This document shows positions 19,023 to 27,472 of a DNA stretch of 64,000 nucleotides, piece after piece (the stretch's first letter is position 1; each line of letters begins with the position of its first letter). The position numbers and the translations under genes are program-made. Under the pieces are notes generated by a model that saw nothing but the letters and a program-made list of their open reading frames with translations, was not told the origin of the DNA and made no database searches. The stretch comes from Alkalibacillus almallahensis (GTDB lineage: Bacteria > Bacillota > Bacilli > Bacillales > Alkalibacillaceae): positions 38,814 through 102,813 of the forward strand of contig NZ_JAASRU010000011.1 of assembly GCF_011761495.1 (NCBI RefSeq), written 5' to 3'.

Positions 19023-20738
19023 TTATTCTTCCAACGTCGACGTATCGCCTTCTGGTAGGCCTAGTTCACGCGATTTAAGGAGTCTACGCATAATCTTACC
19101 ACTACGTGTTTTCGGAATGGCGTCCGTTACTTGAATTTCACGTGGGGCTGCATGAGCCGCAAACCCTTTCTTCACGAACTGACGGATTTCTTCTAATAAG
19201 TCTTCAGATTCTTCGTAACCCTCATTAAGCGCAACAAACGCTTTAATGATCTCACCACGTTCAGGGTCAGGTTTACCGATGACACCCGCCTCAGCGACAG
19301 CTTCATGTTCGATTAACTTACTTTCGACTTCAAATGGACCGACACGTTCACCTGATGTATTAATGACATCATCTAAACGTCCTTGGAACCAGAAGTAGCC
19401 ATCTTCATCTTGGTAAGCACTATCACCAGACACGTACCAACCGTTTAAGAAATAACTTTCGAATTTCTCAGGACGTTTCCAAATCGCACGCATCTGAGCT
19501 GGCCAACCCGCTTTAATCGCTAAGTTACCCATTTGGTTCGGAGGCAATTCTTCACCTTGGTCATCTACAATCGCTGCGGTTACACCTGGAATCGGTTTAC
19601 CCATCGAACCAGGACGAATATCCATCGTTGGATAGTTACAGATTAATTGCGCGCCTGTTTCGGTCATCCACCACGTATCGTGAATCCGTAAATTAAAGGC
19701 TTTTTTGCCCCAATGAATGACTTCTGGATTTAACGGTTCACCGACACTTAAAATATGACGCACACTGTCTAATTTAAAGTCATCTACAATCTCTTTACCT
19801 GAGCTCATTAACTTACGGAATGCCGTTGGCGCAGAATACCATACGGAAATTTGATAATCATCTAATGTTCCGTACCATGCCTCTGGACTAAAACGACCAC
19901 CAACCACGACGTTCGTTACCCCGTTTAACCACGGCGCAAAGATACCATAGCTCGTGCCAGTTACCCAACCTGGGTCAGCAGTGCACCAATACACATCATC
20001 CTCTTGTAAATCGAGCACCCATTTACCCGTTTGATAATGTTGGATCATCGCATTATGAACATGATAAACCCCTTTTGGTTTACCTGTTGAACCTGATGTA
20101 TAATGAATCACCATACCGTCTTCTAAATCAACCCATTCAAGATCGAATGATTCACTCGCTTGTGCCATTTCTTTATGATAATCGATATAACCATCTGGAA
20201 TGTCACTTGAGTCACCGACTAAGACGACTTTCTTTAAGTCAGGCAATTGATCTTCAGGCACACGTGATAATAATTCAGGCGTCGTAATGAGCATAACCGC
20301 TTCACTATCTTCCAAACGGTCTTGTACCGCCTGTTCCATAAATGCTTCAAACAACGGGCCAGCAATCGCACCGACTTTCAAAACACCTAAGAAGCTCGCG
20401 TAAAATTCAGGCGATCTCGGCATGAATAAAAACACGCGATCACCTTTCTCAATGCCTTGATCTTTTAACACATTCGCAAACTGATTACTTTGTTTTTTCA
20501 ACTGATCAAATGTTAAGGATTCCTTGCGGTCAGGTGAGACGTATTGTAACGCGACCTGATCTTTTTTATCGGGATTTTCAGCATGACGATCGACTGCTTC
20601 ATATGCGATATTCACTTTACCTGTCTCATGCCAAGTGAAGTTCTCTTTCGCTTCATCCCAGCTGAAGTTTTGGTATGTTTCTTCATAATTGTTTAAGTTG
20701 TGTTGTTTGTTACTACCTTTTAAAACGTTTTCACTCAT
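19023..20738 (-). CDS. acsA: Acetyl-CoA synthetase
   Basis: Activates acetate to acetyl-CoA through acetyl-AMP. I choose ATG 20736-20738 (MSENVLKGSN), which follows GAGGTGATGGTC; the longer frame adds 41 non-homologous residues. The 571-residue length equals B. subtilis AcsA. Motifs: A3 loop YTSGSTGKPKGV, TETGAQL region, and the C-terminal PKTRSGKIMRR, whose lysine is the acetylation site regulated by AcuA/AcuC in relatives. No acuABC cluster is next to it here. A cre-like site lies in the first codons. Confidence 0.95.
   Translation of the reverse strand: MSENVLKGSNKQHNLNNYEETYQNFSWDEAKENFTWHETGKVNIAYEAVDRHAENPDKKDQVALQYVSPDRKESLTFDQLKKQSNQFANVLKDQGIEKGDRVFLFMPRSPEFYASFLGVLKVGAIAGPLFEAFMEQAVQDRLEDSEAVMLITTPELLSRVPEDQLPDLKKVVLVGDSSDIPDGYIDYHKEMAQASESFDLEWVDLEDGMVIHYTSGSTGKPKGVYHVHNAMIQHYQTGKWVLDLQEDDVYWCTADPGWVTGTSYGIFAPWLNGVTNVVVGGRFSPEAWYGTLDDYQISVWYSAPTAFRKLMSSGKEIVDDFKLDSVRHILSVGEPLNPEVIHWGKKAFNLRIHDTWWMTETGAQLICNYPTMDIRPGSMGKPIPGVTAAIVDDQGEELPPNQMGNLAIKAGWPAQMRAIWKRPEKFESYFLNGWYVSGDSAYQDEDGYFWFQGRLDDVINTSGERVGPFEVESKLIEHEAVAEAGVIGKPDPERGEIIKAFVALNEGYEESEDLLEEIRQFVKKGFAAHAAPREIQVTDAIPKTRSGKIMRRLLKSRELGLPEGDTSTLEE
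20720..20733 (-). promoter_or_regulatory. Possible CcpA cre site in the acsA start region
   Basis: On the minus strand TGAAAACGTTTTAA matches the cre consensus TGWAANCGNTNWCA at 13 of 14 positions, overlapping codons 2-6 of acsA. Catabolite repression of acsA by CcpA is known in B. subtilis, where the site is also near the start of the transcript. Confidence 0.5.
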
Positions 20739-20935
20739 GACCATCACCTCATTCGAATTGTTGTCAAACTTATTTAATTGTTTAAAAATTCTGTACTCAT
20801 ATTGTATATGAAATCGCTTCACATTAAAAGTGATGAACTTAAAATCGCCTAATTTTTGCATGAGGACTATTATAGGTGATCATAATGATTTAACTGATGA
20901 CGTTTCTTCTTTTCGCTTACATGTCACGCATTGAT

Positions 20936-21424
20936 TTACTCTTCTATTTCTAATTCTTCATCCCAATCAAAACTTGAGTTATTTAAGTAAGTGTATAAGT
21001 TGTTTTCGTCAATAACTTCATAAGAACCATGAATGAAAGGTTCACTTATTAATATTTTATTTTCATATATAGAAATATATGTGGAAGGCTGAGAGTTTGA
21101 ATGGTGCAAAACAATTCGGTAATGATCTTTATTTGATAGATTATAGTGATTACTTTCTTTTAATTCTATATCAGAAAAGTTCTCAGATATTTCATGGATT
21201 TTTTTCTGATCAGTTAAATTTTTTGCATGCAGCATTTCTGAATCTAAACTTCTGTGCTCGATTCTCACCATATCTATTTCTTCATCATGATTATATTCAT
21301 CCTTAACAGTATTAAACTCATTTTCAAAAGTAGTGTATTTCATATAATCATTTACAAAATAGACCGTTAAACCAATAACAATTATAGTACTGACTAACAA
21401 TAAAATTTTCTTCTTATCTCTCAT
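20936..21424 (-). CDS. Hypothetical membrane-anchored protein
   Basis: A 162-residue protein with a short basic start (MRDKKK), one hydrophobic segment (about residues 7-24), and an acidic extracytoplasmic domain rich in Asp, Glu, Ser and His, ending DEELEIEE. I recognise no family. It is the first gene of an AT-rich accessory stretch and stands alone, with its own gaps on both sides. Confidence 0.6.
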   Translation of the reverse strand: MRDKKKILLLVSTIIVIGLTVYFVNDYMKYTTFENEFNTVKDEYNHDEEIDMVRIEHRSLDSEMLHAKNLTDQKKIHEISENFSDIELKESNHYNLSNKDHYRIVLHHSNSQPSTYISIYENKILISEPFIHGSYEVIDENNLYTYLNNSSFDWDEELEIEE

Positions 21425-21534
21425 ATAATCATCCTAAACTTTAGTTTAATTATAAGCATTGTAATACCTAACGGAAGGAACTATAATTATTATATGAAAT
21501 AAATTCGGTAATTTATTTCATACTTCCATAAAAA

Positions 21535-21566
21535 ATGACTGTCGAGACAAGACTCTCGACAGTCAT
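21535..21566 (-). terminator. Terminator downstream of the 21604-22065 gene
   Basis: A perfect 12-bp stem, ATGACTGTCGAG (21535-21546) with CTCGACAGTCAT (21555-21566), followed on the minus strand by TTTTTATGG. Confidence 0.85.
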
Positions 21567-21603
21567 AAAATCAAATACTTATGCTTGATTATCTGGAATT
21601 ATA

Positions 21604-22065
21604 TTATGATGTGTAACTAACCCAACTACCATTTGACTGTTGTACTTGTTGAATAATATAAGCAGATGTTGGGTCATGAACATTCCCAGACATATAAGTG
21701 TGGTCTGGTGTCGAAGCATTACTCCAATAATCTAATTTCACAAACTGAAATTCTACATTAATATAGTTACCATTTCTCAACAAATCACCTAAACGTTCAA
21801 AGGCAATAGCACCTCCTCTGACATATGATGCAATTGCATCAGAATTCTGATTATCTGCAATACTTACCATCTCATAAGCAACTGTAGATATTGTACCAAC
21901 GGTTCTACCAAACAGTGTGCTCAACGATGATAATAATACTCCTGCTAGATTTGAAGAAACGGTACTTTGTCCTGCACCATACTGTAGTTCATCGTGAAAC
22001 GCCATATGAGATTGTTCAGCATCTTGTACCTGTTTAAGATTCATAACTTTTGTAACTAATGCCAT
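21604..22065 (-). CDS. Hypothetical protein next to the split-sigma operon
   Basis: A 153-residue protein without signal peptide. It has an amphipathic, small-residue-rich middle (AGVLLSSLSTLFGRTVGTIS, about 41-60) and a Ser/Asn/Tyr-rich C-terminus (NGSWVSYTS). A good ribosome site (AAGGAG) precedes it and a strong terminator follows, so it is a real single-gene unit. No family is recognised. Its position directly downstream of the split sigma genes makes it a candidate target or effector. Its upstream region shares the 10-mer CTCTTTATAT with that of the YvrJ-like gene. Confidence 0.65.
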   Translation of the reverse strand: MALVTKVMNLKQVQDAEQSHMAFHDELQYGAGQSTVSSNLAGVLLSSLSTLFGRTVGTISTVAYEMVSIADNQNSDAIASYVRGGAIAFERLGDLLRNGNYINVEFQFVKLDYWSNASTPDHTYMSGNVHDPTSAYIIQQVQQSNGSWVSYTS

Positions 22066-22228
22066 TAATAATCACTCCTTAAACTTTTTTGATGCGCATC
22101 TACTATATAAAGAGCGATTTACTACTTATAAAACAACCAAATGATAATTAAATTTTCCAACAGACTACAAGGCAGGTAATTTAAATTCAAAATCCATTTA
22201 CCTCTTGCTTCATTGGAATTAGGAAAAA

Positions 22229-22441
22229 TTATGTCCTTTCACTTTTATTCTTCTCAACAAATTCCCAGAAATCAATCGGTTTGATTTTCTCGCTTTTCAC
22301 AGCTTCAACGACTTTCAAATTGATTTCCTGCTCCACGTCCTCTTGTTCTTGGTAGCTAGTATGATTGATACTCTTCTTAATTTTTGGTTTCATCATCTTC
22401 AGCGTTTCATGAATGATGACATTTTCATCGAAGTTCTCCAT
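22229..22441 (-). CDS. Small sigma-region-2-like protein (RsoA-type sigma cofactor)
   Basis: A 70-residue soluble protein. The stretch YQEQEDVEQEINLKVVEAV (about 30-48) resembles sigma-70 region 2 (usual form D-x-E-D-L-x-Q-E-x-x-L-K-x-x-E-A). It has no region 4. It begins 25 bp after the neighbouring sigma gene, behind AGAAAGGGGAG, so the two are probably cotranscribed. This matches the SigO-RsoA arrangement of B. subtilis, where a small protein supplies part of region 2 to a partner with region 4. Assignment is by architecture; a search is needed to confirm homology. Confidence 0.65.
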   Translation of the reverse strand: MENFDENVIIHETLKMMKPKIKKSINHTSYQEQEDVEQEINLKVVEAVKSEKIKPIDFWEFVEKNKSERT

Positions 22442-22466
22442 ATCTTTCTCCCCTTTCTACAACTGG

Positions 22467-23033
22467 TTAACTCAATTTACTTTTAATTTTGTTAACAGCA
22501 TCTCGCTTATGCTTAGAGATATTCTGAGAACTATCATTGAAGTATTCTGCAATCTCCTTAATTGATAACTGCCCCATGAACGTTAACTCTAAAATGCGTT
22601 TTTTCTTGTTAGACAGCTCATTGATCGCATTTATGAGTCTCTCATCGGAGAATATGTCTGTTATAGTTCCGTGCAAATCATAATCGTCATATTCTGCATG
22701 AAATAAATCAATAATAGCTGCATCATCACCTTTTGACACTGGTTTATCAAGAATTAAGACATGGCGATCTTGGTGCTTTTTTAGCTTTTGATCATAGTCA
22801 TTGGTATACCTTCTAGATAATACTGATATATAACTAACCAACCTATATGTCATATAAAACTTAATAAACTGCTGATTTAATTCTTGGTTTGCGTTTTCAT
22901 CGTTGTGCTCAATCGCTTTTTTAAGCAAAAGAAAATGATCTTGATCTTGGAAAAAACTTTTTATGATCGGTTGTTCGAATAATTCAGGATTCTGATTAAC
23001 AAATTCATCTACATAATAATAAGCCTCGTACAT
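22467..23033 (-). CDS. Sigma-70 family factor with region 4, partial region 2 (SigO-like)
   Basis: A 188-residue protein from ATG 23031-23033, 7 nt after AAGGAGG. The C-terminal 55 residues are a clear region 4 helix-turn-helix (LINAINELSNKKKRILELTF, then LSIKEIAEYF and SQNISKHKRDAVNKIKSKL). The middle (LNQQFIKFYMTYRLVSYISV) looks like the start of region 2, but the usual continuation is missing and seems to be provided by the 22229-22441 product. A SigA-type promoter with a LexA box controls it. It probably directs RNA polymerase to a small local regulon. Confidence 0.75.
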   Translation of the reverse strand: MYEAYYYVDEFVNQNPELFEQPIIKSFFQDQDHFLLLKKAIEHNDENANQELNQQFIKFYMTYRLVSYISVLSRRYTNDYDQKLKKHQDRHVLILDKPVSKGDDAAIIDLFHAEYDDYDLHGTITDIFSDERLINAINELSNKKKRILELTFMGQLSIKEIAEYFNDSSQNISKHKRDAVNKIKSKLS

Positions 23034-23099
23034 GTCCATTCCTCCTTAATTTCAAAAGAGAAATAATCATCAAGTAATCAACTTTTTTTATCAAAAAAT

Positions 23100-23142
23100 C
23101 GAACATATGTTCTATTATATGATTAAGTACTTTTGTTTTCAA
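23100..23142 (-). promoter_or_regulatory. SigA promoter with LexA (SOS) box for the split-sigma operon
   Basis: On the minus strand TTGAAA (23137-23142), exact 17-bp spacer and perfect TATAAT (23114-23119) form a near-consensus promoter. Immediately downstream, over the expected start, 23100-23113 reads CGAACATATGTTCT on plus. This contains the perfect dyad GAACATATGTTC and matches the Bacillus LexA consensus CGAACRNRYGTTCG except for the last base. The geometry is that of a LexA-repressed promoter. Confidence 0.75.
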
Positions 23143-23209
23143 ATAATATTTCATAATTAGTAAACTTTTGTTTTAAGCTTTCTCTTTATATTAAAAAGGG
23201 GGCTATAAG

Positions 23210-23359
23210 ATGGATGTTAATTTATTATATGACTTAATAGGAAACTTTGGTTTTCCTATTGCGATCACGATTTATTTATTAATTAGACTAGAAAAAAAGA
23301 TCACAGAGCTAACATCTGCAATCACAAAGTTAAGAGAAAATGTTAAATCTAAACTTTAA
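23210..23359 (+). CDS. YvrJ family mini membrane protein
   Basis: A 49-residue protein: one transmembrane segment (about residues 5-25, LIGNFGFPIAITIYLLI) followed by a charged amphipathic tail beginning RLEKKITEL. The pattern N-x-G-F-P-I ... YLL-x-R-x-E matches the YvrJ family, whose B. subtilis member lies beside sigO-rsoA. AAAAGGGGGC lies upstream. Size and topology also resemble small BhlA/UviB-type holins, but holin activity is a guess. It is divergent from the sigma operon. Confidence 0.75.
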   Translation: MDVNLLYDLIGNFGFPIAITIYLLIRLEKKITELTSAITKLRENVKSKL

Positions 23360-23627
23360 CTAATAAAAAAGAAGCCTAAGTAATGATAAAAGTTTGTTGT
23401 GTTTAATCTTCAAAAGTGAATAACTTTAAACAATATAATAGACAGCAAAAATAATTTTGGACTGACTTAAATTATTAACACAATTTAAAACACTTCAGTA
23501 TCTACTTGGGTCGCCATCTTCCACCATTGATTATTAATGTATTTCTAAAGCAATTTAAGATAAGAGGTTGTTTTTAATTACTTAAATACACTTTAAATAC
23601 TATGAGAACAAAAAGGAGGGCAATCAA

Positions 23628-23693
23628 TTGAAAGTAGGAAGTAACAATTCAAATTACCGAATTTTAATTTTAAAAAGGAGTTGTTTTAATTGA
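23628..23693 (+). CDS. Possible 21-residue leader peptide coupled to the amidase gene
   Basis: A TTG start preceded by an excellent ribosome site (AAAGGAGGG, 7-nt spacing) opens a 21-codon frame, MKVGSNNSNY... ending CFN. Its TGA overlaps the TTG start of the amidase (TTGA). The amidase ribosome site AAAGGAG lies inside the leader. This is the geometry of translational coupling. It could instead be a decoy start. Confidence 0.45.
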   Translation: MKVGSNNSNYRILILKRSCFN

Positions 23694-25399
23694 CTATTAC
23701 AAAAGATACAGTGCTAAAAAGTGGTGATTCAGGTGAAGATGTAATTTTGTTACAACAGGCCTTAGTTAACAATAACTTTTATCCAAATATTGATGCGGAT
23801 AATAACGGTGTGGACGGAATTTACGGACCTAGCACAGAAGATGCGGTTCGCAGGTTTCAAATCGTTCATGAATTAACAGTAGACGGCATTGCGGGGCCTT
23901 CAACACTTTCCTCCCTTGGACTAATTGATGGAAATTCTGGAGAGATCTCCGAAAGTACTGTTTTGAGTCCAGGAAATTCTGGAGAGTCCGTTAGAGTATT
24001 ACAACAAGCCTTAGTAGATAATAATTTCTATCCAAATATTGATGCTGAGAACAACGGCGTTGATGGAATTTACGGTCCCAACACAGAAGATGCAGTTCGA
24101 CGCTATCAAATTATGAATGGATTAACAGTAGACGGCATTGCAGGATCGGAAACACTTACTTCCCTTGGGTTGGAAGCTCGTACCTCTCCTGAAGAGGAGG
24201 ACGACACAGGAAGTGTTGATTTTATCGGCGGTGATTTAGGTGATATCTCCATTTCTCAGGTCTTTATCCCTACTTTAAATTATAATCGACCTGGTTATTC
24301 TATGTTTCCTCGATATATTACGATTCATGAAACAGCCAATACTGCTCCTGGAGCTACTGCTTTTATGCATTCCAATTATGTTCAAAATCCTAGCACTCTT
24401 TCATCTTGGCATTTCACTGTAGATGACAGCCGAGTGATTTATCAACACTTGCCTACAAATGAATCAGGCTTTCATGCTGGGGATGGATCCGGGGACGGAA
24501 ACAGGAATAGTATCGGCATTGAATTATGCGTAAATAACGGAGGAGATTTTGTACAAACAAGAAGGAATGCAGCTGTGTTAGTTCGTAAATTAATGCGTGA
24601 TTATAACATCCCGATTTATAACGTGGTCACCCACAACCACTGGAGTGGCAAATTTTGCCCAGCGAATATGTTAGAGCATTTTGAAAGTTTTCGTACACAG
24701 GTTAAGAGATCCACTCTTCCAGAGCCCGAACCTGCGGATTATTATACAATCACTTCACCTTTTGGTGATAGTTTTGAGTTTATTGACAAAGATGCTACTA
24801 CTGGAGTTAGTTACTCAACTGCTTATGACATTAGCTTTGGGCCCTTAAGTGGTCAATTAGAGGGTGAAATCATTTTGGGAGATCCAAAAAATGTCGAGTG
24901 GAGTCTTGATTTAGATGAGGATCCGGTGATAATTGAAACTGACACTTTTAAAAATGAAATAGACAATATTTTCGAAGAAATGATCCATGGCATAAAAGAG
25001 GAATTATTGCCAGGGTATGACGAAGTAACTGAAGCTCGTGCTGAATTGGATTTAGCTCTGGGAAATGATATCGATAAAGTAATAGAAGCAAGGATGAGCT
25101 CCTTTGATTTTAATTGGGGATTTTCCACCGATTTCCCTTATATTGCGGATATGGATTATTTGACACTAGAGGTACTATTTGAAGTACAAGAAGGAGTACA
25201 CGCTAAAGAGAAGTTAGTTTTCAACGATATAGATTGGAAACGAAACCCAAACGGAACATTAGCTAGCGCTCTAGTTCTTCTATTAATTGCAGTTCTTTTT
25301 TCATCCTTGGTAGCAAAAGGGATTATTGGAGTAAGTGTATTAAGAGCAGTAATAAGAGAACTTAGTCGTACTCTGGGGAGAACAAATATTTTTTCTTAA
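23690..25399 (+). CDS. Endolysin-like N-acetylmuramoyl-L-alanine amidase with C-terminal membrane segment
   Basis: A 569-residue protein from a TTG start. It has two PG_binding_1 repeats (about 6-79 and 86-160, each with L-Q-Q-A-L-V and D-G-I-Y-G-P), then an Amidase_2 domain (about 200-335; zinc ligands in YITIHETAN and the later THNHWSGKFCPANML, plus GFHAGDGSG and IGIELC). It ends in a 230-residue region I do not recognise, containing one or two hydrophobic spans near the end (about 525-552). No signal peptide, as in phage endolysins. Endolysins rarely have a membrane-anchored C-terminus, so export and timing are unclear. It follows the YvrJ-like gene on the same strand. Confidence 0.85.
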   Translation: MTITKDTVLKSGDSGEDVILLQQALVNNNFYPNIDADNNGVDGIYGPSTEDAVRRFQIVHELTVDGIAGPSTLSSLGLIDGNSGEISESTVLSPGNSGESVRVLQQALVDNNFYPNIDAENNGVDGIYGPNTEDAVRRYQIMNGLTVDGIAGSETLTSLGLEARTSPEEEDDTGSVDFIGGDLGDISISQVFIPTLNYNRPGYSMFPRYITIHETANTAPGATAFMHSNYVQNPSTLSSWHFTVDDSRVIYQHLPTNESGFHAGDGSGDGNRNSIGIELCVNNGGDFVQTRRNAAVLVRKLMRDYNIPIYNVVTHNHWSGKFCPANMLEHFESFRTQVKRSTLPEPEPADYYTITSPFGDSFEFIDKDATTGVSYSTAYDISFGPLSGQLEGEIILGDPKNVEWSLDLDEDPVIIETDTFKNEIDNIFEEMIHGIKEELLPGYDEVTEARAELDLALGNDIDKVIEARMSSFDFNWGFSTDFPYIADMDYLTLEVLFEVQEGVHAKEKLVFNDIDWKRNPNGTLASALVLLLIAVLFSSLVAKGIIGVSVLRAVIRELSRTLGRTNIFS

Positions 25400-25547
25400 T
25401 ATGTAAAAAGGTCTTTACGACATAATCCTTGTGAAAATAATCTATGATTCAACAGAGATAATCTTTTTAATAATGATTTCTATCAAAGTTAAGAGCCTCA
25501 CTCTAGAAAACATCTGATAAGCATGATCAATTAGAGCAAATCAAAAT

Positions 25548-25577
25548 GACCGTAGTGCTAAGTTTAGCGCTAAGGTC
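25548..25577 (+). terminator. Terminator after the amidase gene
   Basis: GACCGTAGTGCTA pairs with TAGCGCTAAGGTC (one mismatch and one wobble), followed by TTT. Confidence 0.65.
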
Positions 25578-25637
25578 TTTGCATGTGGTGTAATCTTACT
25601 CCCTGTTCTATGTTTCTTTATAATTATTGCCATTATT

Positions 25638-26168
25638 TTAAATAATGTAAAATAAACTGTACAGTTGAGATAATACAAAATTTATAATGATCCAAATCCA
25701 GCGTTTCCTCCCTAAACCGAATGCTGCGGCTATTATTCCTAAAATGGGCATAAATCCTATTAAACCAATCCATGTGCTAACTTCGAATCCCAGGTGGTCC
25801 ATGGCGAGAAGAACGCCTAATGCAACCAAAAAAGTTGCTGATATAGACTGAGCAATAATAATTGGAACTTTTCGATCCTCTTTATGAGTCCACACTTCAG
25901 CAGTATGAATATAATAATTTTCTTCATTAGGGTTTTTCTGAGCAATAATAAATGCATTAACTAATCTTAGTGGCTCTTTTCGTTTTGGAAGAGAGCCAAC
26001 TAATAAACCTGATTCATCTAATATCCCATGCTCCTGGAATTGTTTTTCAAAATCTCTCATGGTTGATTCGATTTCTTTTCGGTTTTTATCTTTGTTAATT
26101 TTTTTCAGCAACTGATTAGTAGTCATTTTCAAGTACTTTAGTGTTAAATCATAGAAAAATTTTCGCAA
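25638..26168 (-). CDS. Membrane protein of a local three-paralogue family, member A
   Basis: A 176-residue protein from a TTG start after GGAGGGG. An N-terminal basic helix is followed by a charged cytoplasmic-looking domain (EIESTMRDFEKQFQE...), a YYIHTAEVWTHKEDR motif (about 94-108), then three hydrophobic segments (about 110-127, 133-155, 158-175) with GFMPILGIIAAAFGLGRKRW. The same order of motifs occurs in the genes at 26406 and 27473, so they are paralogues. This member is the most diverged and is transcribed toward the amidase gene. Function unknown; immunity to the neighbouring lytic protein is one possibility. Confidence 0.65.
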   Translation of the reverse strand: MRKFFYDLTLKYLKMTTNQLLKKINKDKNRKEIESTMRDFEKQFQEHGILDESGLLVGSLPKRKEPLRLVNAFIIAQKNPNEENYYIHTAEVWTHKEDRKVPIIIAQSISATFLVALGVLLAMDHLGFEVSTWIGLIGFMPILGIIAAAFGLGRKRWIWIIINFVLSQLYSLFYII

Positions 26169-26405
26169 ATACTATCCCCTCCTAAGTTAATTTTAACATA
26201 TCAATAAAATAGTTAATTTACTTACTCAAATTCGAAGGCACCGATTTCCATAGCCTAGAAAATCATACTTCGCAAGAAAGAACGAAACAGGAAATGTTGA
26301 GTTTACCAGGAGGGGGAGTAATTTAATTAGGAGAATTTTTATGTTTTTTATATTAAAATTAAAGAGAATCATTTAATTAAGAGATTATTTAGAGGGGGGG
26401 TAAAA

Positions 26406-26984
26406 TTGTTTAGAAAAGAGGTACTCCCTCGTATTTACTCGTGGTTTAGTCGTTTCGTTATATATATGTTATTAAAACGCAGGTTTCTTCTTAAATCACA
26501 TAAGGACTCTCGAAATCTAAAAATTAGCGAATTCATAAAAGAATTAGAAGATTATTTTAGTGAAAAAAAACATTCAAATAATTCAAATAACAAAGCAGTC
26601 GAAAATCTTAAAGTAAAATCAAAATCTTTTAGGTCCTTAGTATCTTCCTTTAATGCATATGATTTAAATAAAACAGATAAAGATGATGAGTTTTACCTTC
26701 AAGTAGCGCACAAATGGGTTGAGGGATACGAAAAAAAATTTCATAAAACCTCTTACCTGATGCTATTTTTATTTATTCTATTCGCAGGAATTGTAGTTTT
26801 CTTCAATCAGCATATGTCTACATCCCTAGTAAATCTAATTTATTTAGTTTTGATCTTTATTTTCCCTATCATTGGATTTGCATCAGCTATTTTAGGAAAA
26901 GGCTGGAGAATGTTATGTTTATGTATAACTCACTTTATTCTGTTTTTTATAGGCGTTGCTATGTACCTACTAGTCTACCTGTAA
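26406..26984 (+). CDS. Membrane protein of the local three-paralogue family, member B
   Basis: A 192-residue protein, TTG start after GAGGGGGGG. Shared landmarks with member C: LLKR start, F-Y-x-Q-V-A-x-x-W-V-E-G-Y-E-K-K-x-H-K-x-S (about 98-118), then three membrane segments, with FPIIGFASAILGKGWR between the second and third. It has a lysine/asparagine-rich insert (about 55-75). No family recognised. Confidence 0.65.
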   Translation: MFRKEVLPRIYSWFSRFVIYMLLKRRFLLKSHKDSRNLKISEFIKELEDYFSEKKHSNNSNNKAVENLKVKSKSFRSLVSSFNAYDLNKTDKDDEFYLQVAHKWVEGYEKKFHKTSYLMLFLFILFAGIVVFFNQHMSTSLVNLIYLVLIFIFPIIGFASAILGKGWRMLCLCITHFILFFIGVAMYLLVYL

Positions 26985-27354
26985 AAGAAAGAATTTAAAT
27001 TTTTCATAAAAAATCAATTACAAATTTGAATAGAATATTAAATACCTCTACTTAGATAAATATAATGGATTATCTCGTCCAAAAAACAATATAGTGTTTT
27101 CCATTCAGTTAATCTTATGTATTAAATATAAGTGAAGTGAATAAATCTAATTTTGAGATGGTAATGTGGAGTGAAGCGCCTTAACATTTTTGATAAGTTT
27201 GGTCATTCCTGTTTAACAAACAAGGGCGTTATCTGAATAAGACAGAGCATTTTCCGTAAACTTCATCCTTAAAAGTAGAGAATTTAATAAAACTAAGCAG
27301 TTAAAAGTTGACCGGGATATTAATTCGGGGCCATCTTTTCTAATGTCCATTGTT
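26985..27354. other. Non-coding AT-rich gap between paralogues B and C
   Basis: No gene with a start, ribosome site and length of note is seen on either strand. No repeat of the GC-rich family is present. The sequence is compatible with decayed DNA left by duplication or insertion. Confidence 0.5.
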
Positions 27355-27410
27355 TCTCCTATGAATATCTGTTATTGTTTTTTATTAATAATAGCAATTT
27401 TCATAGGAGA
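27355..27410 (+). repeat. Large AT-rich hairpin upstream of paralogue C
   Basis: TCTCCTATGAA (27355-27365) pairs perfectly with TTCATAGGAGA (27400-27410); the 34-nt interior contains a further imperfect stem (TTATT/AATAA). It lies 60 bp upstream of the paralogue C start and could be an old element end or a 5' leader structure. Confidence 0.6.
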
Positions 27411-27472
27411 TTTATTATCTTATAACGATTAGATTTAATAGTAAAACAAACTGAGAGGATGAGTTAAATAGA

